The notes: generated by a model not told the origin, from the sequence alone. A DNA stretch of 64,000 nucleotides from Antitrichia curtipendula (GCA_951230915.1 OX579635.1:41850001-41914000); one strand, 5' to 3'; numbered from the stretch's first letter, positions 24,514 through 38,590 are shown. Program-made: numbers and translations.

Positions 24514-24800
24514 AATCCCTACGGATCCAAGGCTCTTTTTTTATTTATAAAAAACACTCAAAACTATGATAAATGTAGTTGTATGGTATAAAATTAGTTA
24601 ATTTTTTTTCCATATCTAACCATTGGATCTTGCATTAGATTAGCATAAAAATGTGTAGTAGAAATTTCAAAAATGTTGGGCACATAGATTGCAAGATATT
24701 TGTCTTTTAAGTAAACAAAATATTTTTTCTTGTACCTTGCTTGACTAAATATTTTGACTTTAAATCTTTTTAACTTCAAATTTTTGTATATAGATTTTTA
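24514..24800 (+). repeat. piggyBac-like non-autonomous element, truncated copy 2
   Basis: Begins TTAATCCCTACGGATCC and follows the left third of the family, including CATATCTAACCATTGGATCT and GATTGCAAGATATTTG. It matches the copy at 34759 best, through CTTGCTTGACTAAAT. The right part is missing. Confidence 0.7.
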
Positions 24801-24984
24801 ATTAAAATATTTTATGTTAAAGAAGTTGCAACTAATGATGCATCATAACGATGCGATAAATTGTGCAGTAATGCGTTGTAACGATGCGATAACTGTTAAA
24901 TTAACATGCAAACCTATGAAACAACAGTAACCACACAATAACTGTTGAAAAATTGTAGGTTGTAAACTTTGTGGTGAGGATCTT

Positions 24985-25235
24985 GAGTCCATAAGCCTAG
25001 GCTCATGCTATATTATAGGCACCTTCCATAGTTATAGGATATTTATACTATAAGTGTTTATATTATAGGTGTATATGTTGTAGGTACCTATATTGTAAGC
25101 ACCTTCCATGGTTATAGGATGTTTCATAGTTATAAGTAGGTATGTTATAGATACCTTCAATAGTTGTAGAGTACCTACTTACATCTAGGCTCAAGGCTCG
25201 TAGGCTTGCATTTATAGGCTCACATGCTAGCATTT
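24985..25235 (+). repeat. Dispersed repeat D1, copy 2
   Basis: Second copy of the block at 11029-11330, with the same internal TTATAGGATGTTT units and the same GGCTCAAGGCTCGTAGGCTT end. It adjoins D2 copy 1, so D1 and D2 may be parts of one larger element. Confidence 0.8.
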
Positions 25236-25239
25236 TTGG

Positions 25240-25580
25240 TTGAAAAAATAGTTGGATGAAATTGCATGTTGTGAAATGGCACTACTCATGGTGCTTGTGA
25301 AGATGAAAATAATCCAAATCTAGTTCTTTCAACAATACAAACTTAAATTGGGGTAGTTTTCTTTATGAATTTGTTGCAATGGAAATGGAAATTTTGACAT
25401 CCATTTGAACATGTTTCAGTTAAATATTGTGTACAATATTAAAAAGTTTTCAAATTGTATTGGTAGATGACCTAAAAATATAATTGATTTTTGATGGCAA
25501 TGTTGAAGTATATTCTCAAATTAAATATGTATTTATATTTCTTTAAGCCACGCCCTTATGGACCAAATTAAAAAAAATAT
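25240..25580 (+). repeat. Dispersed repeat D2, copy 1
   Basis: About 340 bp shared with 31810-32150, including GTGAAATGGCACTACTCATG, GGTGCTTGTGAAGATGAAAA and CTAGTTCTTTCAACAAT. Not coding. Confidence 0.85.
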
Positions 25581-25899
25581 GAACATGAGTTCATGTAGGC
25601 TAGTCCAACTCTATCCTTTGCCTAATCTTGTAAGCTAGTTTTTGTCCTAATTTTGCTATCTGTTGCTTCATCCAAATTTGCCCCCAAAATATCCAAATCC
25701 CTTCAAAATCAATAAAGTAATGCCAAAATGGATTTCAAGTCAATTTTTTGATTGTTGTGAATTTAAATGCCAGTAGACACATGAAAGGGTGGTTATAGGG
25801 TGTTTATAGGGATGTTTATGACCACTTCAAAAAATTCACAGAAATTACAATTTTAATCGAAAAATTATAATTCCACGTGGGTTTGATCTGTGGAACAAG

Positions 25900-26719
25900 C
25901 ACAGAACTCTGAAAAATATGCCCCTCTTGGAATTGACCCTAAGATATCCAGATTCCAAATCAGGGTGGTAATAGGCTTCTCTACCTCAGTCGCCGGCCGG
26001 GGTGATCAGCGCCGTGGAGACCGGATTCAGGTTCTGGGTGTGTTAGGGCTGGGGTCGCAGTGTTTCGCGAGGAGCCTGGGAAACTCTGTGAGCCGGAGGC
26101 GTGCTTGGATGCGTCTGCGATTAAGGTCGACCCTCAGGTTCTTTCGTACTGCGATGCAGTTTCATCAAACGAAATTAGATGTTGCCTTTGATCGAATTCT
26201 TTGTGTTCTGGCTTTCAATGCATTTGCTCGCTGTCATGAGCACCTTGTCTTCTGCTCTGGACTTGTGTGTATGAATAGTATTGAATGGTACATTCAATAC
26301 AATGGAGAACGAGCTTAGTTCTGAAGGTTTTGAGAGTAATGTGGAGTAGGGTTGGGTTTCGCAGAAGCAGTCGAGAAGCAGACACAAACAGATTCGGAGA
26401 TTGTTTCGCACGCTTTTGAGGTACTTTGCAGTTTGAGTAGCCAATAGAGTGGGAATTGAATTATTGATTTGCATTCTTGATCAGCTCGAATTGGAATGGC
26501 TGCAATTGTGCTGAAACCTTGGGAACCCCAGAGCTTTAGGAGCTTCAGTTTCGAAGTAAAAGGAAACCCAAATCGAAAAACCATTACTTTTGATTAGGGT
26601 TTCCTTTACTTCGAAGTCTCTTTCGGATTCTATTCCGTGTAATTGAGATGTTCGCTGTGATTCAGAGCGCTAAATATTGGAGTATTTCTATTTGTTTTTG
26701 TTGTAGGTGAGGAGTGTGA
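25900..26719 (+). promoter_or_regulatory. Promoter and 5' leader of the farnesyl diphosphate synthase gene
   Basis: Composition turns from AT-rich to balanced at about 25900. A TTGTTGTAG acceptor 13 bases before the ATG suggests a 5' UTR intron; a donor such as CAG/GTTCTG near 26030 is possible. A telo-box-like TTAGGGTTT lies at 26594-26602. Start site not determined. Confidence 0.4.
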
Positions 26720-29700
26720 ATGGCGTCTGCGGTCGCAATGCCTTCTGCAGAGGTGGAGAAGAAGAAGAGCATCAATGCCGGCGAAAGGGAAAAGTTTATG
26801 GAGGTTTATAAGCAGCTAAAGAAGGAGCTTTTGTCCGATTCGGACCTCGTCACATACACTGATGAATCCCGAGCTTGGGTTGAGGAGGTTGATGATTAGC
26901 TTGAACTTCGATGTCTATAGGTTTTGGATTTATTTTGAGATACAATCTGTTTTCTTTTCTCTCAGAATTCGTGTGCATGAGATGTTTGTCGTTGTTAGGT
27001 GCATTGACTTTTTTTTTTGAATCTTCGCGTTGCATCAACCAACGTGCAACTTTCTAGAGAGAGCTTTTGAACCCTAATTCTTGTTACTGTAGTCACATAT
27101 CATGTTTATCCCTTTGCAAACGAAATCTTGGATGTTTGGTGTGCCCACATTAGTTAGTCAAGTGTTCCCAACCAATCAATCAATCACGGGAGTCACTTTT
27201 TTTTTCAAAACAGTGTGCATTTTGGGTGAACTTGTATGTGGCTAAGGTAGCCTCAACGATGACTTAATTTATATGCTATGATATCCAGGTCGGTTACACA
27301 AATTAAATCAATTTGTTGATATAGCTTATGTGTCAATTGTTATGCTGTGCAGATGCTGGACTACACTGTTCCTGGAGGTGTGGCTTCCTACTCCCGGTTA
27401 ATTTCAATGGAGAATTTTTGTTTTTGCACAGATGGTGGTTGATTGCATCAGATCTGACGTACTGGAGGTTGTCGACAAGTTTGTGAACGTGTGCGTTTGG
27501 ATTAATGTCGTGCAGGCAAATTGAACCGGGGTTTGTCAGTTGTCGACAGTTTGAAGCTTTTGAAGAAGGAGTCTCTTTCTGAGACGGATATATTCAATGC
27601 ATGCGCCCTCGGATGGTGCATCGAATGGGTATGATCACGTCCCATATGAAGGAAATGGCACGTGTAGGCATTATTTCTTGTCTATATTTGCCTTGACGAC
27701 TTTGTTGGCGATTACCGATTTCTTGGATTGTGGGTTCTCATTGTAGTCTTTCTGGATACAGTTGCAAGGCTATTTTTTGGTCCTGGATGATATCATGGAC
27801 AGCTCAGTCACTCGTCGAGGACAACCCTGCTGGTACCGAGTTCCAAAGGTAAGCTATTTGGAAGTTGATAAATAATCACGAGAGTTTTAGGTGCATGATA
27901 GACAGGACTTTGACAAGTGGCGTTTATTGAATGTGAAATCACATGGGCGTAGTCAATTTTCGATTTGGAAACTCTGCTGTCTAATGGTTGTACTCATCTG
28001 CAGGTTGGTCACATTGCGATTAATGATGGAATTATATTGAGAACGCACATTTCTCGTATTCTGAAGACACATTTTCGACAGTTGCCTATCTACGTGGAAC
28101 TTGTCGACTTATTCAATGATGTTAGTTCCGCAGACTTTCTTTTTTCTTTTTTCTTCTGCTTAGGCTTTTCTCTTTTCTCTCTGCAGTCATTTCCGAATTA
28201 CAGTCTTGATATCTTTTTACAAACTGGCTCTGAGGTATCATCTCTGAATTTCAGAATACTAAAGAAGAATTGAACACTGCAGGTTGAATATCAGACAGCG
28301 TCTGGACAGATGTTGGACCTGATCACCACGCCAGCAGGAGAAGTGGATTTATCCAAATATGTTTTGCCTACGTAAGTTACTGGACGTTTTGCCACAGGAT
28401 TATTCCGTGCTGATTGTTTTTTTATTGTCTTGGCTAAAAAAATTGCACTTGTCTTCAGTTAGGTGGGCATGTATTTTTTCAGTGCATACATTTCCTTAGT
28501 GACCAGACTTTGTATTGGTGGGTAACAGGTATCTGCGAATTGTGAAATACAAAACTGCTTACTATTCATTTTATCTTCCCGTAAGATTACTCTGCAAGAA
28601 ACATTGTTCCTTTCTTTTTTTAAATTTGCAGTCTTTGATTATACATGTTCGTATTTGCTTTAGACTACGAAATTCTTACTTGGAGATCGAGTTTTCCTAC
28701 GTCGCAGATACTGAAGAGACATTATCACCTTTACGGAAACCATAGTTGATGCACTGTCTTGTACACCTTTCAAAATGATCTCTAACTTACCCGTTTTGGA
28801 GTCTTCTTACTGAAATCAGTCATCCTGATGACGAATTTGCTGCTCATTTAAGTTTTTGTGTCGCAGGTGGCATGCGCTTTGCTTTTGGCAGGGGAGACGC
28901 GCGTGCCTAAGTTTGAGGCAGCCAAGGAAGTCCTTGTCCAGATGGGAACGTACTTCCAAGTTCAGGTACGTCCTATTGTTGACGGTTCGATTTCTTATAC
29001 TTGCAGTTTTGTGTATGTATGTTATGCATTTGTGGAATGCCTCTGAAACTGCGTCTTATTTATGCTATGTGTTGCAGGATGATTTCCTGGACTGCTATGG
29101 TGCCCCTGAAGTGATTGGAAAGGTATGCAATTGGTTCAAATCCTAGCGTGGCTTATGATTGGAATAGGAGGCTGTTGTTTCTGAAGACGTCTGAATCGTG
29201 ATCCCTTACGAGATGCCCCATTGACTTCGCTGTATTGGTGATCTGTACGAACGATCTCGTATTTTATCAATGGATTTTTTTGATAATCTAAGGCCTCGGA
29301 GTAAATGCTAATGCAGTTTAACAAGGTGTTCTTTTGGTGATTACTGAGAGTGTCTTCCTCACAAATGCTCTTTCTAATTCAGTTTGAACATTCTGGATGG
29401 CTATAGATTGGAACTGACATTGAAGACACGAAGTGCTCCTGGCTGATAGTTCAAGCTTTGAAGCGTGCCAATGAATCCCAGAAACAGATATTGAAGGTCA
29501 GTTCGTTTTCAATGAGCATTCTGTGGTGGTTCCTAAGTTAGAACGAGTTCAGTAAGCTTTCATTACTTGCGTGCTCTTCAAGTGGATTTACAATGAGCCA
29601 TTTCAAGAATTTTGGATACTTCTGAGCCCTTCTCGATTGGATTCCCACTTCTACTCTCAGAGGATTCCACATTCATGTTTAATGCGTAACTTTCTGTTTT

Positions 29701-30480
29701 GTGAAGCGGAAAATCGTACAGGAGAGATATACTCTATCTTTCTTAATGAATAGAGCCGACGGGCAAGATGAAAATTTCTTTGGTTTGGACGGAATCAAGC
29801 AGATTCGCTGCTTACTATGTTACGAACTGCACTACTGTTTGGTTTAGGTTTTCAATCATGTCTGAACAAGTATGTTTTTCGTTTTTGTGTTTCAGGCTAA
29901 TTATGGGAAGGCAGACCCATCCTGTGTTGCTGAGGTGAAGCGTGTGTACAACGAACTTGAACTTCAGGTCGGCTTAGGACTTCCCATCCTTATTTGAAGC
30001 CAGAGAACATTTTTTTTTTGTTCCAAATCTCAGCACTCCGGAACATATCCTGCAAGTAATTCTCCATCTACAGTTTCTTAATCCATATTTAAGTTATCAG
30101 CTACACAGTGTCCAAATACGTGTAACTAACTAAGGCTTGTCGATCCACAGAAAGCATTTGAGGACTATGAACGAGATAGCTATCAAAATCTTATCTCTGC
30201 TATCGGCAGTCAAGATGACCAAGCCCTGCAAGTAAGCTTTATTACTATTCTGTAGTCTCATCTTTCAATAAGTTCATATCGTGCTTTACTCTCTAAATGT
30301 TTATCAATTTGGAATGTCCAGGCTTTTGTTGTTTAGTAGAGTTACTGGAGATTTATTTCAAATTGCAAGATGTTGTCTAAGAATAATGTGCTCTTTAAAT
30401 TCACCCGCGCTGATACAAATGCTTCGACACAGGTGGTCTTGAAGTCATTTTTGGCCAAAATCTACAAACGCCAAAAGTAG
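26720..30480 (+). CDS. FPS: Farnesyl diphosphate synthase
   Basis: Condenses IPP with DMAPP and GPP to give farnesyl diphosphate, the precursor of sterols and sesquiterpenes, in the cytosol. Thirteen exons, all GT-AG and in phase: 26720-26887, 27353-27377, 27516-27628, 27762-27848, 28004-28120, 28283-28371, 28529-28580, 28867-28965, 29078-29122, 29407-29496, 29896-29967, 30151-30231, 30433-30480. They give 361 residues, a little longer than plant relatives (about 342) because of an extra N-terminus. The first Asp-rich motif DDIMD is at 111-115, preceded by Tyr-Phe (106-107), the chain-length signature of eukaryotic FPP synthases. The second, DDFLD, is at 251-255, and the protein ends in KIYKRQK. 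No transit peptide is evident. Exon 2 is only 25 nt. The gene appears intact. Confidence 0.96.
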
Positions 30481-31809
30481 AGCTGATCTGATGACCACTC
30501 TAATTCAGACTGGGTCCCAAGACTGCTACCAGCTTGTTGCGGACCATTGTGATGCCCGAGGAGTACGTGCAGGCTTTTTTTATCTTCACTTTTACGTTTA
30601 AATTTATGACACGAGGTGCAGGGATTTGTTTTCACAAGACCTTGTGACCAAACAATTTGTCCAAACGATTTTATATTGCAGGTCATCTTGTAATTGATAG
30701 TGCTGAATTGGCCAGCCTAATTATGCAGATATTAATGAAAACTAATCTTAAACTCTAAAACGACTGCCATATGACAACGTGATTGAACTTCCCATAAAAT
30801 AACGCTCCCAATAAAGTTACGCTCTTTTGTTTGATACATATTGATTCACAGGATTTTCAGTGTTTGAATTTTTTAATGAAATGGCTCTTCAAGAAAATGG
30901 TTGCAAAAGTAAATGCCCAATTTATGCACAAAACATGGTTTTGACACTATCGTACACATGTTTGGTTTCAAATCGAAAATGATTTTGATGAGCAATGTGG
31001 GACAATATGCAGAAACATGGGATTCTGTTGAACCATCAAAAGACTTCAAGGACTTCAAGGAAGCTAAATCAAGTTCGTCAAGTGAAGGCAAATGTGGGAA
31101 AATAAAGCTTTGGTAAAGTTGTATTAAATTTTATTGGCAATCAAGGGTATTTATTTTTTTGGAAAAATCTTCTCTTCATGATCAGTCTATTTTAATTGAG
31201 TCATTGCCATTAGCACTTCTATTTAAATGAAACTGAATAAATAAAATGAAGACATTACATTTGACTTTTGTAGCATTATTTATGAGTTGGTTTATAGACA
31301 AAATTGTTGTTTTGTGTATCTTAAAATCTAAAAAATAAAAAAAGCAATGATAATTAGAATTAAGTGAATATTGTTTGTAAATTTTACTCAAAAAAGGTCT
31401 TTTTGTATTATAAAAAATTCCTATAGCTTTCATTAAATATATTCAAACATGTTTCTAAGAACAAATGTGGTCTTTTCACTTTTGATAAACTTTGAGGTTA
31501 ATATTTTGGAATTAAAGACCACATATATATTGAATATGTAACTTAAATTCAATTGCAACTTGAATATAAGTGATTATCATAAGATTCTTGTTTCAATAAT
31601 GTTTACAATTTAAACTTTTAACCATAGTGTTTTTAAAAGATTTTTTGGTTGAAATCTTTATTGAAGTCATATTTGAATGGTTGTTTTTGAAATGAGAATG
31701 TAAGCTTTAAATTTGAAACATTCTTTCATTTTTAAATTATAGTTAGAGGATTTGAAACAAGGGATTTGGGAATCCATAATCTACAAATGTTAGGAAATTT
31801 TTACATGGA
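30481..31809. other. 3' UTR of FPS, then AT-rich intergenic DNA
   Basis: 30481 to about 30700 is probable 3' UTR. Beyond that the DNA is AT-rich with no supportable gene. Confidence 0.4.
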
Positions 31810-32150
31810 TGTTGAAAAAATGGTTGGATAAAATTGCATGTTGTGAAATGGCACTACTCATGGTGCTTGTGAAGATGAAAATGATCTAAGTCTAGTTCTT
31901 TCAACAATGCAATGTTAAATTTGGTAGTTTTCTTTATAAATTCGTGGCAATGGAAATAGAAATTTTGAAACTCATAAGCATCTTTTGATTAAGTATTGTA
32001 TACGATATTAAAAAAGGTTTTAAAGTGTATTAGTAGATGATCTAAAATATAATTGGTTCTTGTTGACAATGCCAGTGTATATTTTCAAATTGAATATGTA
32101 TTTATATTCCCTTATGTTAGGTCCTTATGGACCAAATTTCGAAAAATATG
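31810..32150 (+). repeat. Dispersed repeat D2, copy 2
   Basis: Matches 25240-25580 over about 340 bp with scattered substitutions. Unlike copy 1, it has no D1 block next to it. Confidence 0.85.
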
Positions 32151-34758
32151 AAGATGAGTTATAGAATGCAACAATTAGTTTTATGATTTTTTAATGGCTT
32201 CTTTTTTGCAATGTAATTCATTCTATACTCAACAGTTTATTAAGAATTTTGGAAGTACAAAATAAAAAATCACAATTCAACACAGTTATTGAAGGCCTTT
32301 AGAAAAAAATATAAACTAAACTACATTTCTTGCGATATCTTCAAAATACATAACATCTAACATCTAACAAACCAATTAGATCCTTAGATTAGACTTTGTA
32401 GAAACACAAGAACACCCTCATAGAAACACAAAAAAAACGTTTCATAGCTCAAGAATCCTATACATTAAGATAAGAGAAAACATCATAAAACCTTATCAAA
32501 AGAAAATGTTGAGTGGAAGGAGCGTTGCAACAAAAGAGAGATGGGAAGTAAACATGTAGTAATGTAGATCAATGTTTTTCCTTTTTCTTCCACAATATAA
32601 TCCTAAAATTAGTTGATATATGTGAGTGCTAATTGCACAAGCTGCACCCAATAATATAATTTGTAAAATTCACTATAAGAATCCCATGCTTTTGTGACAC
32701 CCACTTGCTTTTATATTATGTCTAATGTTACAGCTAATGTCTTGATGTTACATTTGGTTTCATTGTTAACATAAAAATAGTTGGACGCCTCAAAAAATGT
32801 GTTGAGAAAAACATGGGTTCCTTCTAGTGAATCTTGAAATCTACAAAACCTCATATCCTCAAAGTTAAGTTGCCATAACAGATAGACAAAAATTGACAGA
32901 TGTATTTGCATGTACAAGTAAAGAGAGTTGTGTCAAGAATTTTTTTAAATTTAGACTGGTGGCGTTGTTGGTCAATTTTTTTTAATTCATGTTTAATTTT
33001 GCATTTCTAGACAAGGTAAAAGAAGTCTCCCAAATAGTAGGTCGGGGTGAATTGGACCCCTTGCTCAGTCCTTCTAAGTCATTCTAGATATGCAAACAAA
33101 AAACAATCCCCCTATTTTGTGCTTGATTAGTTTACCTTGTACATGTCTTCTAGCTAATTTGGGGCCTCTAATTGGAAATATGAATTCAAAAAATTTCAAA
33201 TTTTATCATGCATAGAAAATAAAATAAAAAAATTTAGTGTTTTCTTAAAGGGCGGAGTGAGGGGTCAGTTCACCCAATCACACATTTATACCTATCTTTT
33301 GAACACATAATGAGGCAAATGTTACATATGATTTAAATCCAATTTAATCCATTTTAAATATTTTAAATTCCCACCCCACCTTCCACCCCACCCTCCATCC
33401 AAACCCTAGTCCTAACCCTAACCCTTACTATACACACATTTTATTTGTAATTTCATATTCATATGGGATATGCAATCGATATGGAATATTGTCATATCTA
33501 ACTTATATGTATGTACCTATATTGATATTCATATATCTATCCTAGATTGATGGCTTGGATCAATGGTGTCCATTTTATTTTCAGCATTATGATTGACGGT
33601 AGGGAAGAAGTCAATTTTTTTTTAAAACTAATATGATGGTGGAGACTTTCTAATGGGGGGAGGAGGAACCTTGGAGTTGGGTCACATCTTTTTAGTGGAT
33701 AGTAAGTAATAATATGTGAAATTGATTTACAAAGACCAAAGTGGAAATTGGGTTCATCAAAAATAATGCGTGAATGTCACTTACTTTTTGTACCAAAAAA
33801 AAGACGTGAATTGAGTTCATTAAACCTTAAAGGACATTTTCTATCCCCGCTTGGTTAAGTTTAATTAGTTTTTTATATTAAAACACACCTTTCAAAAATA
33901 TAATGTTTTTTGCATGTGCTAATAAATATATATCTATAATTTAATTTGATTTTTATAATTGGATATATATTTAAATAAAATTTTGATGATGTTTACGTAA
34001 TGATAAAAATAATTTAAACAACATTAATTTTTTAGCTAAAATGGTGATGATTGATAATAATAAACATTGCTATATGCCAATGGTGTTATACTGTGAGTGT
34101 ATAAGCATGAGCTTGTAAGCGGTGAGCCAAGATTGTGTGAGCGTTGAGCTCAATAATTTGAAAAAGCATTAGAAAATACAATAATATTTCTAAAAAATAT
34201 TACATTCAAATTTTTTGGCCAAATTTTACTATTTTAAGTTAAATTTAGTATCTATTATCGCGGAAATATTACTATTGATTTGTTACCATAGTTATGTAAA
34301 ATTTGGATGAAAATTATAATTTTCAATATTATCTAGAATATTGGAAGTATACATTATGAAGATGAAGAGTTCAATTGTTGTGAAAGATGAATGGAGATGG
34401 AAATAAGATTGTATAGAATAATCCATTGAATTACAATATTTGTTTTAAAAAGAAATTAAAGTTTTTGAAACAAAATGTGTAGTTTGAGTCTGAAGACTTT
34501 CAGATTAGGGTAGAAACATACAGACAATTCACCATTTTTACACTTAGTGACATAAAATTGCGCTTATTAATTGTATGAAAAATTCATCTCATCACCAATG
34601 GTGGTGGTGGTGGTGGGCAAATGGACCCCAACCATATAAAAATTTTCTTGGCGTTGAGAGGTTCCAAGTAACAAGAGGGGAATCATCATAAAAATTTCAA
34701 TCTCAATGGAACATCCTCATTTGATTTCAAACATATCTTAATTGCCAATTTTTTTTCC
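32151..34758. other. AT-rich intergenic DNA, no gene seen
   Basis: No coding frame or RNA gene recognised. Holds a short GGT microsatellite at 34599-34617 and a CCTAACCCTAACCCTTA run near 33410. Confidence 0.5.
34599..34617 (+). repeat. (GGT)n microsatellite
   Basis: Six tandem GGT/TGG units in AT-rich DNA. Confidence 0.93.
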
Positions 34759-35620
34759 TTGACCCCTAAAGTCCCAAGGCCTTTTTCCATCAAAAAACAC
34801 TAGACATTGCCATTTCTATTGCAAAGAGTAAAAAAATTGAATATTTTTTTCTTTTGCATATCAAACTGTAGGATCTTACACTACATTAGTAAAAAAATGT
34901 GTGCAAGAAATTTCAGAAACTTTGATTATGTAGATTGCTAGATATTTACATTTAAAGTGAAGAAAACAATTTTTTCTATACCTTGCTTGATTAGATTCTT
35001 TGACTTTAAACCTTTTTAATTTAATATTTTTGCATTGCTAATTTTGACTTTTAAAATTTTTATGGTGACGAATTTAGTTGAAAATCTAAAAAAAAGTACT
35101 CAATGAAAAAATATTTAATTTTCACTCATTAAAAATTGTTAAATAAAAGTACGTCCAAGATTGAAGGGAAAACTAAACCGTTAATAACTGTAAGACGGAA
35201 TTGAAAGACAATAATCTCAATGGTGAGATTGTTTTAGAGAACAAACTTAACCTTGTCTCTTAAACTTTTTCAAAAAATGTAAAACTTGCATTTAAAAATG
35301 AATTCTATAAGTTATTTTTTTCAAGAAGATTCTTAAATTGCTTGAAAAAAAAGTATTGTCTATGACTTTCTCATTACTAGTCCAAATAGAATGATTTCAA
35401 GCTTCAAATGTAGATATAAATATAATTTTTGAAGAAAAAAATTAAAATTAAAAAAAATTAATTCCTTGTGATTTTTTTTTAATTGCCTCTTGAGCTACTT
35501 TTTAGACTTAGGGTGGCAAACATTTGCTTCCAAGCACCAATTGAAAGAAAAAATTATATTCCCAGAAAGCTAATCAAATTTTCTATCTTTGAAAGTGATT
35601 GTTTGAATTATTTGGCTCTA
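34759..35620 (+). repeat. piggyBac-like non-autonomous element, decayed copy 3
   Basis: The left end reads TTGACCCCTAAAGTCCC, a one-base decay of the TTAA plus CCCCTAAAG end of the copy at 46660. Homology continues through the same internal blocks to about 35590; the right end is unrecognisable. Confidence 0.78.
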
Positions 35621-36454
35621 GATGGATAGAAACTTCACAAATTCATCCAAATTCTATTCTAAACTTCGTCCTTTAATATCTCTTGAGATTTTAGTCTTTT
35701 CTCAAATTTGTTTTTTGTTTGGACTTGTTTGGACTTCTTCTAAGGTTTTCTAATTCTAAGTTCCTATTTGGATCAACTTCTTAAGTTCTTTAACTACTTC
35801 CTCTTGATTCTATGTCTTGGTACTACACCTGGCAATTTTGGAAGTTTGTACTCCTTACTTTTCTTTTTCTTTTTCTTCTCCTTTTTTTTTTCTTCCTACT
35901 ATCGTTCTACTCCCTTATTTCTACTTTAATAATTGATTTCGAATAAATAATTGTTTCAATAATAAATGACTCTTAACTCTCCTTATCCAAGTCAATTATC
36001 ATCCTATCCCAATTCTAATGGTTTACAATGCTTCCCCAAGATCTCCTAATCTTTATCATATGCTAATTCTTCAACTTCCATACTATCTTTTCATTCTACA
36101 ATTGCAATTTGAGTTTGAGAGATCTTATGAGTTGTACCTAATTTTCTAAGTGCCTCTTCTAGTCTTTTTCTATTCAAACCTCTACTTCCTACTTGATCTT
36201 TGATTTCTTTTTCTTACAATTTGAAGATTTTTTTATGATATTTAATTATGCTCTAAGCTTCCTCTCCTACCTCTTCCTATGCTAATCTTTTACTATTTTG
36301 TTCTAATTTGTGCTTTGTTTACTCAATTACATGGTCTTGTCTAAGTTTGAGTATTGAATTTGGAGACCAAAAAATCAATCCAGCATGAAGCTCCAATACT
36401 CCCAATCAAATAGTTATTTAGTACTTCCAATCAAGTAGTCGTTCAATGGCCCTA
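35621..36454. other. AT-rich intergenic DNA with a polypyrimidine tract
   Basis: No gene recognised. A T/C-rich tract covers about 35860-35920. Confidence 0.5.
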
Positions 36455-36590
36455 ACAACAGTCAGTTGATACTCCCTAGCAACATTTGGTTGATATCTTC
36501 CTGACAACAATCAGTTGATACCCTCCAATAGCAATCGATTGATACCCTCTTGGCAACAATCGTTGGTATTCCTCTAGTAGCAACTGTAAA
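36455..36590 (+). repeat. ~25-bp degenerate tandem repeat, about five units
   Basis: Units built on CAACAATCAGTTGATACCCT recur near 36456, 36480, 36505, 36532 and 36554. Confidence 0.75.
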
Positions 36591-37457
36591 CTCCCAACTC
36601 GTCACTTGGGACTTATGATTTTCTTTTTTTCTTTTTTCACAAGTTTGAGTGTAGTTTTATATACAAAAAGTCCAAGAAAGAGTGTAAAAACAAAATGGAT
36701 ATGTCACATGTCAATATAGTATTTGGTCCCTTATAGGTTGTTTTCTCCCAAATAAACTAAACTCTCACTTATAAATAGGTTAGAAATGGGGAATTTATGT
36801 AAATAGTGGATTTAGAATAAATGTGGTCCCAAATTGCCCAAACCTACAATGCATGTGATATCTTTCAGCTAAAATTAGTTTGTCAAGATTTCCCTCTATG
36901 TGGAAGATTCCTTGGTTATCAAACTTGAAAGGAGATGGTAAAATTTGACTTTTTTTTTACCTTTGTGCAAAGTAAAAATATGAGCTTGCAGATCCTTTGT
37001 AAAATTCTATGAGAGGTTCCATAAAGAAAATTGGAATCTTCTGACTTGCAAAAGATGCCCTTCCGGACAATCAATCGCCAAATCCTATGATGAAAAATTC
37101 CTAGAGATTACCCATGTTGCGATAAAATCTCACTAAAAACTATATGAGTTTCTTTTATGCTAATAAGACGCTTCAACAAATTTCAAGACATTCCGATAGT
37201 CAAAAGTACCCAAACCGGTGAGATTCCCCGACAATTGACACATTTAAAGACTACGATGGAGTTGACTGGTGTCCCGGGAGCATGTGAAATTCATATAAAA
37301 CTAATTTAGTTGGTTTCATGAACCATTTCCTAACAAGCTCACATCATTTCATTTTGTGCCTACCCTCCTCAAGATCTGCAAATCTTGAATAAGTGTCACA
37401 TTTAGGTGCTTCTACTTTAGTTCATCTCCATCCCGAAGCTAGTCTACCTCCTTTCAT

Positions 37458-37592
37458 ATGAAGATAAGCACCGAAGTACCATCAGCTCCAGGGGGAGAAG
37501 ATGAAGAAGAAGACCGAACCGAATCTGAGCTTGCTGATCGAGAGAATTTAGCAGGATCGGAGCTCGACAACCTGTTGTTTTTGCTAGAATAA
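37458..37592 (+). CDS. Doubtful 44-codon acidic ORF
   Basis: An ATG-started frame of 44 codons with an acidic, low-hydrophobicity sequence (GEDEEEDRTESELADRE) ending in DNLLFLLE. It looks more coding-like than its surroundings and could be a small protein or a lone exon, but nothing confirms it and no family is recognised. Confidence 0.2.
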   Translation: MKISTEVPSAPGGEDEEEDRTESELADRENLAGSELDNLLFLLE

Positions 37593-38590
37593 AAAGCCCT
37601 AATTCAAGGGCATTGCTGCAATCGATCCAAAAGAGAACCACAAAGTAAACAAGAACTAACAAAGATTCATTTGTTTCACTCAACCCTAATGTTCCGAATC
37701 CTGGATGGGTCGTAGCTAGCTTAATTTGGTTTTGGTGAAAAGCTCATTATTCTCAGGTAATCCTCAAACCCCACATTGCCACATCTGTCTAAGAAATGAT
37801 TGACACGTCTTGGTCCCAGGAGACCATGATTGCTCATCACACAACCACGCAAAGTTTCGAGCTTTTGATTGATTTTAGTGCGATGCTTGAACGTACGCAA
37901 AGTTTCGAGCTTACGCTTTTGTGGCAACTTCATCTACAAGGGGAGGATTCAGCATGTTTCCCCGCAGAGCTTGCAACAGGAGCTTTTGGTTCAAGCACGT
38001 TCTTCAATTCATTCATCAAGCAATTTTTGCAAGGATTTGAGACAATGCATGTTAAGCTCCTGAGATTTTTTTGATTCTTCCGCGAGTCTCTCAATCTCAG
38101 CCGAGGAGAAAACTCAAGACCATGATAACTTAACTTAGACCAACAGCAAAGCATATATGTGGGGAGGACAGGTGAGAAAGGTCGGGAAGAATACGTTCAA
38201 ACTTTTCTGTGGCTTATGATGCGCGCAGCGGAGAAGATGACCTCTCCGGTCTAGTTCGAGGTTCGAGGTTGACAACAATGCACTGTACATTTAGTATCTT
38301 TCATTAGGGCTTTCTCAAAGCTCCACAATCTAACTTACAATTTCAACTCCATTCTTTCAAAGGCCGTTGCTCAGCTGAGGCGTGCGAGGAGGAGCATGAG
38401 AAGAGAGCACGAAGAAGATGAGCTCCACGGCTTGAGTGATCCATCGATGGTGGGTTTTTGATCGCCTGAGCCCGCCCTCGTCTCTGAAGTTCCCTAAAGT
38501 TCCCTTGACGTTCCCTCGACTTCCTTTCGGGTAGAGGCGGATCCTCTAACTTATTTTATTTGGGAGTTATTAGGGACGAGCCCCTGGGCG

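Noticed and set aside
33402..33428. Interstitial telomere-like CCTAACCCTAACCC
   Set aside because: Only two to three units and not the plant CCCTAAA heptamer; too short to call.
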